A stretch of 64,000 nucleotides of DNA from Oscillospiraceae bacterium (GTDB taxonomy: Bacteria > Bacillota > Clostridia > Oscillospirales > Ruminococcaceae): contig JAJQIF010000009.1 of the NCBI GenBank assembly GCA_021199355.1, forward strand, positions 301,792 through 365,791. Direction: 5' to 3'. Position 1 is the first letter of the stretch, and each line of letters opens with the position of its first letter. The position numbers were made by a program, and so were the translations under genes. A model generated the notes under the pieces. The model was not told the DNA's origin. It saw only the letters and a list, made by a program, of their open reading frames with translations, and searched no databases. Shown here in pieces: positions 17,579 to 26,465 of this stretch.

Positions 17579-20518
17579 ATGCTGAAACTAACCAATATCA
17601 CAAAGGATTATTTCGTCGGTGACGAAACGATACACGCCCTGAAAGGTATAAGCATCGAGTTCAGGAAAAGTGAATTTGTTGCAATCTTAGGACCTTCCGG
17701 TTGTGGCAAGACGACGCTTTTAAACATCATCGGCGGACTCGACCAATACACGTCCGGCGACCTGTCCATAAATCGCCGTTCAACCAAGAAATTCAAGGAT
17801 TCCGACTGGGACAGCTACCGTAACCACTCTGTCGGCTTCGTCTTCCAGTCGTATAACCTGATTCCGCATCAGACGGTTCTCGCAAACGTTGAGCTTGCGT
17901 TGACGCTCTCGGGTGTCGGCAAGGCTGAGCGCAGAAAGAGGGCTATAGATGCCCTTAAAAAAGTAGGTCTCGAGGACCAGTTAAACAAAAAGCCGAACCA
18001 GATGTCCGGCGGTCAGATGCAAAGAGTTGCTATTGCAAGAGCACTCGTAAACGACCCTGAAATCCTGATGGCGGATGAACCCACAGGCGCACTCGATTCG
18101 ACGACAAGCGTTCAGATTATGGAGATTCTGAAGGAGGTCTCGAAGGACCGACTTGTTATAATGGTAACCCATAACCCCGAGCTTGCCGAGCAATATGCCA
18201 CAAGAATCGTCCGTTGTCTTGACGGCGTTGTTCAGAGCGACTCAAATCCTTATACCGAAGATGAATCTCAGCCTTCTCCCGACGAAATAAGAAAAGTCGG
18301 CAAAGAAAAGAAGCCGTCGATGTCCTTCGGAACCGCTCTTTCTCTGTCTCTTAATAACCTCATGACGAAGAAGGCACGAACGATACTGACCTGTTTTGCA
18401 GGTAGCATCGGAATAATAGGTATTGCTTTGATTTTAGCTGTGTCTACGGGTGTTCAGAACTATATCGACAGGGTTCAGGAGGACACACTTTCGTCATATC
18501 CGATAACCATCAGTGCAAGCGAGGTCGATATGACGGAGCTTATGACATCGCTGATGTCGACAAGCAGTGAAAACGAAGAAGAGCATGAGCTTGACGCCGT
18601 TTACAAGAGCAGTATCATGTCAAGCATGATGGAGTCGATGACGAATATCGAGACAAGAGAAAACAACCTCGTCAAGTTCAAGGAATATCTTGAAACGTCG
18701 GAAGAAATGAAGGATTACGCTTCAGCGTACACATACGAGTACGATACCGATATGAGCGTCTACGTCACGAATGCTGACGGCGAAATCGTCAAATCGGACT
18801 TAACCGACCTGATGACTTCTCTTTATGCAAGTATGGGTGTTGATATTTCAGGCTCAACGCTCACGAGCTATATGTCTCTTGACGCTTGGCAACAGCTTCT
18901 GAGCGGCATGGATGGCGAGATTGTAAACGAGTCGATGACCGAACAGTATGACGTCATAGCGGGACGTTGGCCCGAAAACTACGATGAGATTGTCATAGTT
19001 GTCGATTCGAACAACGAAATCAATGACATGATGCTCTATGCAATGGGACTTGTCACGAGCGATGAGCTTATCAGCGCGATGAGCGGTGAAGAAACCGACG
19101 ATGAGGACAGCGGTGTGACCTCATGGAGCTATGAAGACATCATGAACCTTGATTTCAGGGTAATCATGAACTGCGATAAATACCAGCTCAGTGAGGACGG
19201 AACAACTTATATCGATGCCACCGAAACCGAAACGGGTCTTCAGCTCCTCTATGATTCCGACAACGCCATAAAGCTTAAGGTCGTCGGCATCATTCGTCAG
19301 AGTGAAGACTCTGCATCAAGCTTCATGAGCGGAGTTATCGGCTACACAGGCGCGTTGACTGAATATATCATCGAAAGAACCGGGTCGAGTGACCTCGTAA
19401 CAGAGCAGATGGAGAATCCCGAGACCGATGTCCTGACAGGACTCAAGTTCTCAACCGGAGATGACGAGCTTTCTCTTGAGGATATCAAGGTCGAAGTTGA
19501 TGAGTGGATTTCAGAGCTCACCGATTCGGAGAAGGCGGAAGCATACCTTTCGCTTGCAAGCGTTCCGAGTGAAGACTATATAAGCACAGCTGTTGAGCAA
19601 TACCGCACGACGATGACCGATGAACAGATTGAGGACCTTCTCGTACAGGCATTTGTCAGCCAGACCCAGATGGATGAAGAGTCTATAAGGTCTTATATCG
19701 CGACACTCGATGCCACCACAGAGGACACATATATAAACCAGATTCTTTCCGCTTTGGTCGCTCAGCAATATGCCGAGACCATTTCGACTCAGCTCTCTGC
19801 TCTCAGCGATGCTGAGGTTGCCGCAATGTTCGATTCATATGAGCTTTCAGATGATGAATACCAGTCGCTCTATGACGAGAATATTCCGAGCGGTTTCTCG
19901 GATTCGACCTATGACGAAAACATGTCGCTTTTGGGCTATGTCGATCAGGGCTCACCCAGTGCAATCTATATCTATGCCGCATCGTTTGAAGACAAGGACG
20001 AAATCTCAACCTTGATTGAAGAATACAACGCAAGTGTTGACGAGGATGACCAGATTTCCTATACCGACTATATCGCGCTCCTGATGTCCTCGATGACGAC
20101 AATAATCAACGCTATTTCGTATGTCCTGATTGCGTTCGTAGCGATTTCGCTTATCGTTTCCTCAATCATGATTGCGGTCATAACCTACATCTCGGTTCTC
20201 GAGAGAACGAAGGAAATCGGTATTCTCCGCGCAATCGGTGCGTCGAAGGGCGATATCTCAAGAGTATTCAACGCCGAAACGCTTATCGAAGGATTTGTAT
20301 CGGGCGCAATGGGAATTATAATTTCTCTCCTGTTGCTGATTCCTATAAATATCATCCTGCAAAGCATCACAGGCATTTCCTACCTTGCGGCTTCGCTTCC
20401 TGCGGTGAGTGCAGTTGTACTCATAGTCATAAGCACGGTTCTCACTCTTATTTCCGGACTTGTTCCGTCAAGTATGGCGGCGAAGAAGGACCCCGTAGAG
20501 GCACTGAGAACAGAATAA
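17579..20518 (+). CDS. ABC transporter, fused N-terminal ATPase and FtsX/MacB-type permease
   Basis: Walker A GPSGCGKTT, signature MSGGQMQR, Walker B ILMADEPTGALD; TM helix, large acidic extracytoplasmic region, three C-terminal TMs with an ERTKEIGILRAIGASKGDI motif. Confidence 0.88.
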   Translation: MLKLTNITKDYFVGDETIHALKGISIEFRKSEFVAILGPSGCGKTTLLNIIGGLDQYTSGDLSINRRSTKKFKDSDWDSYRNHSVGFVFQSYNLIPHQTVLANVELALTLSGVGKAERRKRAIDALKKVGLEDQLNKKPNQMSGGQMQRVAIARALVNDPEILMADEPTGALDSTTSVQIMEILKEVSKDRLVIMVTHNPELAEQYATRIVRCLDGVVQSDSNPYTEDESQPSPDEIRKVGKEKKPSMSFGTALSLSLNNLMTKKARTILTCFAGSIGIIGIALILAVSTGVQNYIDRVQEDTLSSYPITISASEVDMTELMTSLMSTSSENEEEHELDAVYKSSIMSSMMESMTNIETRENNLVKFKEYLETSEEMKDYASAYTYEYDTDMSVYVTNADGEIVKSDLTDLMTSLYASMGVDISGSTLTSYMSLDAWQQLLSGMDGEIVNESMTEQYDVIAGRWPENYDEIVIVVDSNNEINDMMLYAMGLVTSDELISAMSGEETDDEDSGVTSWSYEDIMNLDFRVIMNCDKYQLSEDGTTYIDATETETGLQLLYDSDNAIKLKVVGIIRQSEDSASSFMSGVIGYTGALTEYIIERTGSSDLVTEQMENPETDVLTGLKFSTGDDELSLEDIKVEVDEWISELTDSEKAEAYLSLASVPSEDYISTAVEQYRTTMTDEQIEDLLVQAFVSQTQMDEESIRSYIATLDATTEDTYINQILSALVAQQYAETISTQLSALSDAEVAAMFDSYELSDDEYQSLYDENIPSGFSDSTYDENMSLLGYVDQGSPSAIYIYAASFEDKDEISTLIEEYNASVDEDDQISYTDYIALLMSSMTTIINAISYVLIAFVAISLIVSSIMIAVITYISVLERTKEIGILRAIGASKGDISRVFNAETLIEGFVSGAMGIIISLLLLIPINIILQSITGISYLAASLPAVSAVVLIVISTVLTLISGLVPSSMAAKKDPVEALRTE

Positions 20519-20531
20519 AATTTTGTAACAA

Positions 20532-20570
20532 AAAAGAGCTAACGGCACGATTTGTGGCGTTAGCTCTTTT
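20532..20570. terminator. Bidirectional terminator between the ABC gene and mfd
   Basis: AAAAGAGCTAACG...CGTTAGCTCTTTT. Confidence 0.85.
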
Positions 20571-20580
20571 ACTGTTATTA

Positions 20581-23500
20581 CTATTCCGCTTGCATTGTCT
20601 CCACGACCGCCTTCATCATCTGTAGCGGCTGTTCTTTCTTCCCGAGTGTGAGCTGGATATATCCGCCCTCGGAGCCGTTTACAAGGATTCTGCCGGCAAA
20701 CTTCTTCGTAAGATTCATGATGGAATTGACCGAAGCGTTCTCGGTGACATAGAAGATAAGGTTGTTACCTCGCTGGGTTATTTCCTTGATTCCGAGTCTC
20801 GCCGCACCGTTTCTTACGAGTGCAACGTCTATAAGACCCATAACCGATTTCGGCGGTTCTCCGTAGCGGTCGATAAACTCGTCGATAACGTCTTCCGAAT
20901 CCTCAACGGTCAGTATGGAGGCAATCTTCCGATAGGCTTCAAGCCTTGCCTTAAGCGACTCGATATAGGTCTCAGGAATAAAAGCATCAATCGTGACGTC
21001 GACAAGACAGTCCTCCGAAGCTTTCGGCTTGGTTTCTCCCTTGCTTGCGGCTATGGCTTCCTCAAGGAGCTGTAGGTACATATCATATCCAACAGCTTCC
21101 ATGTGCCCATGCTGTTTCGCAGAGAGTATCGACCCGACGCCTCTTATTTCGAGGTCCCTGAGGGCTATCTTGAATCCCGAGCCGAACTGCGTCAGTTCTC
21201 TTATCGCTTCAAGCCTCTTTGCGGCGACCTCCGACAGGACCTTTCCACGCCTGAATGTGAAATAGGCATACGCTCTTCTTGACGAACGCCCTACACGTCC
21301 CCTCAGCTGATATAGCTGTGAAAGCCCGAATCTGTCGGCATCCTCGATAATGAGTGTATTTACATTAGGAACATCGACGCCGGTCTCAATGATAGTGGTA
21401 CATACGAGAATGTCGATTTCTCGTTCCAGAAGCTGTCGCCATATTTCCGAAAGCTCCCTCTCGTCCATCTGTCCGTGAGCGACACCAATTTTAGCTCCCG
21501 GGAGATTCTGTTGAAGCCTGTATGCGCACGCATCGAGAGTTTCAATCCTGTTGTGTATGTAGTATACCTGTCCGCCACGCCGAAGCTCCTTATGAATCGC
21601 CTGCAGGATAACACCCTGCTGATATTCTATAACGTATGTCTGAACGGGATATCTGTCCGCCGGCGGTTCCTCGATAACAGACATATCTCTTATTCCGCTG
21701 AGCGCCATATTGAGGGTTCGGGGAATAGGGGTAGCCGAAAGAGTCAGAATATCAACAGAAGGGTAGAGCTCTTTCATATGCTCCTTGTGGGCAACGCCGA
21801 ATCTCTGTTCTTCATCTATAATGAGAAGTCCCAAGTCCTTGAACCTGATATCATTCTGAACAAGCCTGTGAGTGCCGATTACGAGGTCGATTTCGCCTCT
21901 CTCAAGCTTTCTTGCAATTACCTTCTGCTCTTTCTGAGAACGGAACCTCGACATCAGCTCTATATTTACGTCGAAGTGTTCGAAACGCCTTAAAGCAGTC
22001 TGATAGTGTTGCCAAGCAAGAACAGTCGTCGGAACGAGTATAGCGCACTGCTTTCCGTCAAGAATGCACTTCATGGCGGCTCTGAGAGCGACTTCGGTCT
22101 TCCCGAATCCTACGTCTCCGCAGAGAAGTCTGTCCATTGGGACAGGCTTTTGCATATCGGATTTTATTTCTTGTATTGACCTGAGCTGGTCGTCGGTTTC
22201 CTGATATTCGAATCTCTCCTCAAACTCCGTCTGCCAGACGTTGTCCTCAGAAAATGCAAAGCCCTTCGCAAGCTGTCTCTGGGCATAAAGCTTTATAAGC
22301 TCGTCTGCCATGTCCTTGCATGCTTTCTTGACCCGGGCTCTCGTTTTCGCCCATTCGGTCCCGCCGAGCTTACTCAGCTTGACGTTCTCGTCGTCGCCGG
22401 TTCCCACATACTTCGAAACCATATCAAGCTGTGTGACGGGGACATACAATACGTCTGTTCCGGCATACTTGATGGTAATGTAGTCTTTCGTGACCCCGTT
22501 CGTCTCAATGCTCGAGATTCCCTCAAACTTGCCGATTCCGTGCAGGCTGTGGACAACAAGATCTCCTTTTGAAATATCCGAAATGCTGTTGATTCGTTCC
22601 GAATTGTCGGGGCGTTTTTTGCTTCTCTTTCGAGCCGTAAAGACCTTTTGCTGAGTGATAACGGCGAATTTCGCCGTGGGGTATTCGAACCCTCCCGAAA
22701 GACAGCCGACACCGACATACACGAGCCCTTCCTGATAGACAGATTTATCGTTCAGTCTCTGGACTTTATACCCGTTTCGCTCGATATCCTGCGAGACAAT
22801 GCTTGCCGCCTTTGTGCTTCCAACAAGCACGACCATACAAAAGCCCCTTGTGATATAGTTTTCAATCTCGTCGTCAAGGGTTGCCGAGTCTCCGCTCCAG
22901 ACGGACGACTGGTAAGCCTCCGCAGAAATAAGCTTCTTGAGCCTTACGTCCGACCCGTGCATGAACGTGTCAAGATAAACGCATCCCATCTTCAAGGCTT
23001 TCTGGAACATCACTGCCGGTTCAATAGTGAATCCAGACATCTCTTTGAAGAGTAGTCCGTCTTCATACAGAAGTTTAATATCCTCCGAAAGCTGTGCCGT
23101 GACGTCTTTCGCTTTCTCCAGAACGTCTGAATACTCACAGATAACACAAACGCCGTCCTCGAAATAATCGAAAACTGTGCTTGTCTCGCCATAAATCTGC
23201 TTGTAGTATTTGTCAAGGCTTGCCGGCATCAGACCGGAATTTATCAGATCCAAATCCTGATTCAGGTGCTTCTTAATCTCTGGGGAACGCTTGCTGGATA
23301 CTTTTTCGAGTAGTTCTTTTACCTCAAAGGCGAGATTTTCGCCTGATATCAGAAGCTCTTTGGCAGGGGATATGGTAACGCTCTTGATAGTGTCAAATCG
23401 TCTCTGTGATTCGATATCAAAGGTTGAAACCGTGTCGATTTCGTCGCCCCAGAGCTCGAGTCTTATCGGCATGTTCATTCCGACGGGGAAGATGTCGACA

Positions 23501-24033
23501 ATCGAGCCTCTTATCGAAAACTGCCCGACTCCTTCTGTCTGCGGATAGCGTGTGTAGCCCATCTCGATAAGCCTCTCCGAGAGCTTTTCCGTATCAACCG
23601 AGTCGGCAGGGGAGAGAGTAAAGCTCATATCCCGGAGCATCTCCGGCGGAATCGTCCCCTCAAGGCATGCTTCGGCACTGCAAACGAGCACTTTTGCGGA
23701 CCCATTTTGAAGCTTTTCAAGAGCATAGATCCTCTTCTGCTCGTATTCCCGCGAGACAGCATCGACATCGGCGAGTATTATATCCCTTGCAGGGAACTGG
23801 CAGGCGATTTCTCTTCCTGCCATCTCGTTTATGTCGGACACCATTCTCACTGCGCTTGCGTCGTCGGGAGTGATGACCAGAACCGGTCTGTCCTGAGAAA
23901 GGCTGAGAACCGCATGCGCTTTATGAACGGACGAAAGCCCCGTCACCGAAGTGGGGAGCTGTCCGGATTTTACTGCCGTGTTTAGCTCCCGTAAGAATGA
24001 AAGCCTGTCTATGGCATCATAAAAAATACCCAT
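20581..24033 (-). CDS. mfd: Transcription-repair coupling factor Mfd
   Basis: 1150 aa; RID region GDLVVHSLHGIGKFEGI..., helicase motifs MDRLLCGDVGFGKTEVALRAAMK, DEEQRFGV, TRCF C-terminus. Confidence 0.97.
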   Translation of the reverse strand: MGIFYDAIDRLSFLRELNTAVKSGQLPTSVTGLSSVHKAHAVLSLSQDRPVLVITPDDASAVRMVSDINEMAGREIACQFPARDIILADVDAVSREYEQKRIYALEKLQNGSAKVLVCSAEACLEGTIPPEMLRDMSFTLSPADSVDTEKLSERLIEMGYTRYPQTEGVGQFSIRGSIVDIFPVGMNMPIRLELWGDEIDTVSTFDIESQRRFDTIKSVTISPAKELLISGENLAFEVKELLEKVSSKRSPEIKKHLNQDLDLINSGLMPASLDKYYKQIYGETSTVFDYFEDGVCVICEYSDVLEKAKDVTAQLSEDIKLLYEDGLLFKEMSGFTIEPAVMFQKALKMGCVYLDTFMHGSDVRLKKLISAEAYQSSVWSGDSATLDDEIENYITRGFCMVVLVGSTKAASIVSQDIERNGYKVQRLNDKSVYQEGLVYVGVGCLSGGFEYPTAKFAVITQQKVFTARKRSKKRPDNSERINSISDISKGDLVVHSLHGIGKFEGISSIETNGVTKDYITIKYAGTDVLYVPVTQLDMVSKYVGTGDDENVKLSKLGGTEWAKTRARVKKACKDMADELIKLYAQRQLAKGFAFSEDNVWQTEFEERFEYQETDDQLRSIQEIKSDMQKPVPMDRLLCGDVGFGKTEVALRAAMKCILDGKQCAILVPTTVLAWQHYQTALRRFEHFDVNIELMSRFRSQKEQKVIARKLERGEIDLVIGTHRLVQNDIRFKDLGLLIIDEEQRFGVAHKEHMKELYPSVDILTLSATPIPRTLNMALSGIRDMSVIEEPPADRYPVQTYVIEYQQGVILQAIHKELRRGGQVYYIHNRIETLDACAYRLQQNLPGAKIGVAHGQMDERELSEIWRQLLEREIDILVCTTIIETGVDVPNVNTLIIEDADRFGLSQLYQLRGRVGRSSRRAYAYFTFRRGKVLSEVAAKRLEAIRELTQFGSGFKIALRDLEIRGVGSILSAKQHGHMEAVGYDMYLQLLEEAIAASKGETKPKASEDCLVDVTIDAFIPETYIESLKARLEAYRKIASILTVEDSEDVIDEFIDRYGEPPKSVMGLIDVALVRNGAARLGIKEITQRGNNLIFYVTENASVNSIMNLTKKFAGRILVNGSEGGYIQLTLGKKEQPLQMMKAVVETMQAE

Positions 24034-24106
24034 AATATTCCTTCCAAATATTAAAAGATTGGCTTAACGACAGTTAAGCCCACTTAACGCTAGTTATGAC
24101 TTAACA

Positions 24107-24709
24107 TCAGTTAAGTCTGTTCATAGCTTCGTCAATCTTGCCATCGACGATAAGTTCAACACCGGTAATAGCTCTGTCAAAGGCTTCATTCATGGTGACA
24201 AACTCACTGTCAGTGAATCTCGAAAGAACCCATGCCGCCAGGTCATATTCCGGGTTCGGCTTCGCACCGATTCCGATTTTGACTCGAGGGAAGGTGTCCT
24301 TTCCACTTAAGTATATGATGCTCCGAAGTCCCTTCTGACCTCCGTCCGAGCCCTTTCTCTTAACCCGGATTTTGCCTAAATCAAGCGAGATATCGTCACA
24401 GATGACAAGCACATTCTCGATGGGAATCTTATAGAAATTCATCGCCTCGACAACAGCCTCGCCGCTTGAATTCATCATCGTTGTCGGCTTCATGATAAGA
24501 CACTTCTTGCCGGATATCGTAGCCTCTCCGCAGAGCGACTTGAACTTGAGCCTTTTGAGCTTGATGTTATACTTCTCAGCTAGCTTTTCGACCGTAAGCC
24601 AACCGCAGTTGTGGCGTGTTCTCTCATACTGAGATCCGGGATTTCCTAAGCCCACAATAAGCCATTCAATGCTTCCGGCTGTCTCTTTCTTTTTCGTAAA
24701 TAACCCCAT
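24107..24709 (-). CDS. pth: Peptidyl-tRNA hydrolase
   Basis: LIVGLGNPGSQYERTRHNCGW...KPTTMMNSSGEAV...VICDDISLDLGKIRVKRKGSDGGQKGLRSII. Confidence 0.95.
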   Translation of the reverse strand: MGLFTKKKETAGSIEWLIVGLGNPGSQYERTRHNCGWLTVEKLAEKYNIKLKRLKFKSLCGEATISGKKCLIMKPTTMMNSSGEAVVEAMNFYKIPIENVLVICDDISLDLGKIRVKRKGSDGGQKGLRSIIYLSGKDTFPRVKIGIGAKPNPEYDLAAWVLSRFTDSEFVTMNEAFDRAITGVELIVDGKIDEAMNRLN

Positions 24710-24785
24710 TTATATCCTCCGTTCATGACTTCAACCCGCACAACCGAAGTCGGGCGGGTGAGTGGTTTTATTTCTTCATTGTGAT

Positions 24786-26204
24786 TTAATCCTTTAGCTT
24801 TTCTTCGAGCTCTTTGCCTTTTTCAATATGGCGCTTAAGCTTATGCTCGGCATAGCCTTCCCTGATTTCAAGCTTTGAACGTTCAATGGCAAGCGCCCCG
24901 TCCGGAACATTCTTGCTGACTGTAGACCCCGCCGCAGTATAGGCGCAGTCGCCGATATTGACAGGAGCAATCAAATTAGTATTGCATCCAATAAACGCAT
25001 TATCGCCGATGCTGCATCTTGCTTTATTGGTTCCGTCATAGTTGACCGTCACAACGCCGCAACCGAAGTTGACGTTCTTTCCGACGTCGCTGTCGCCGAC
25101 ATATGTAAGATGAGCAACAGCCGTGCCTTCTCCGATTACGGAATTTTTAATCTCGACGAAATCGCCGACATGGGCATAGTCTTTTATAACAGTACCGGCT
25201 CTCAACTGTACGAACGGACCCACGGAAACATGCGATTCGACAGTGGCGTCATGAGCCACAACATTATCGAGCGTCGAATCATCTCCGACAACGGTGTTCT
25301 CAAGCCTCGAGTTCGGACCGATAACGCAATTCGTACCAATAACAGTATTGCCGGTGAGAATAGTTGACGGCAAAATCTTCGTGCCTGCACCAATCCTGAC
25401 ATCGGGGGAAATTGTAATTCCGTCGGTTGTGATAAACTCAACGCCGTTCTCGAGGTGTCGCTCAATTATTCTCTTTCTTGCGATGTCGTTGAGCTTCAAT
25501 AGCCCTTTTCTGTCATTAGCGCCTAAAACTGCGTCAGAATTGTCCGTTTTGAACGCAGTGACCTTCAAGCCTTTTGAGGTCATGAGGGCGACGGTATCTG
25601 TAAGATAATACTCTCCCTGAGCGTTTTCCCTTGTCAGCATCGGTAGGAATTCGAGAAGCTTCTCTGTGTCGAACCAATAGCATCCGGAATTTATCTCCCG
25701 TATTTTTCTCTCCTTGGGCGTGCAGTCCCTTTCCTCGATAATTGCACTCAGCTCTCCGCCTTTGCGGACTATTCTTCCGTAACCGTATGGGTTAGGGGAA
25801 TCGGCTGTGATAACGGTTGCCGCACTTCCGCTCAGCTTGTGAAATTCAAGAGCCGCTCTTATCGTCTTGAAGTCGATAAAAGGCGAATCGCCGCAGGCAA
25901 CAAGAGTGTGGCTTTCAGAATTCTTTTTAAGAAAATCCGAAAGAAACTCTTTTGCACACATAACTGCATGACCGGTTCCGAGTCTTTGAGACTGTAAAAC
26001 TGTTTCATATTTTCCGCAAAGATAATTGTCTATTTCATCCGCACCGTAGCCTTTGACTACGCAGATATTTTCAATTCCCGCATTCTCGCAAGCTTCCGTT
26101 ACCCATGAGAGCATCGGCTTCCCGAGCACCTCCATAAGAACCTTCGGCTTGTCTGAGTGCATTCTTTTTCCCGCACCGGCGGCGAGGATAATCGCGTTCT
26201 CCAT
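24786..26204 (-). CDS. glmU: Bifunctional N-acetylglucosamine-1-phosphate uridyltransferase/glucosamine-1-phosphate acetyltransferase
   Basis: MENAIILAAGAGKRMHSDKPKVLMEVLGKPML...ACGDSPF, left-handed hexapeptide repeats; start at MENAI with upstream GGAGG rather than the longer ORF start. Confidence 0.95.
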   Translation of the reverse strand: MENAIILAAGAGKRMHSDKPKVLMEVLGKPMLSWVTEACENAGIENICVVKGYGADEIDNYLCGKYETVLQSQRLGTGHAVMCAKEFLSDFLKKNSESHTLVACGDSPFIDFKTIRAALEFHKLSGSAATVITADSPNPYGYGRIVRKGGELSAIIEERDCTPKERKIREINSGCYWFDTEKLLEFLPMLTRENAQGEYYLTDTVALMTSKGLKVTAFKTDNSDAVLGANDRKGLLKLNDIARKRIIERHLENGVEFITTDGITISPDVRIGAGTKILPSTILTGNTVIGTNCVIGPNSRLENTVVGDDSTLDNVVAHDATVESHVSVGPFVQLRAGTVIKDYAHVGDFVEIKNSVIGEGTAVAHLTYVGDSDVGKNVNFGCGVVTVNYDGTNKARCSIGDNAFIGCNTNLIAPVNIGDCAYTAAGSTVSKNVPDGALAIERSKLEIREGYAEHKLKRHIEKGKELEEKLKD

Positions 26205-26465
26205 GTCTGCCTCCATAATCGCATTAAGAGCGTCTTTTCTGACGCTTATTCTAACCCAATTTATTATAGCGCAAACGAAAAATTCTTTCAAGAGCATTCT
26301 TACGTTGCATTTTGTATAAAAATGCACAAATTTTGTGCCTGTAATTTGTCATATTTTTTCTTCAAAGGGTATGGAAAAAATGAGAAGTATCTGATATAAT
26401 TATTGTAACCGTTTTATGGGCAAAATCGAATGAAATCGGTCAAATAACTTGGAGGTAAAAAAAGT

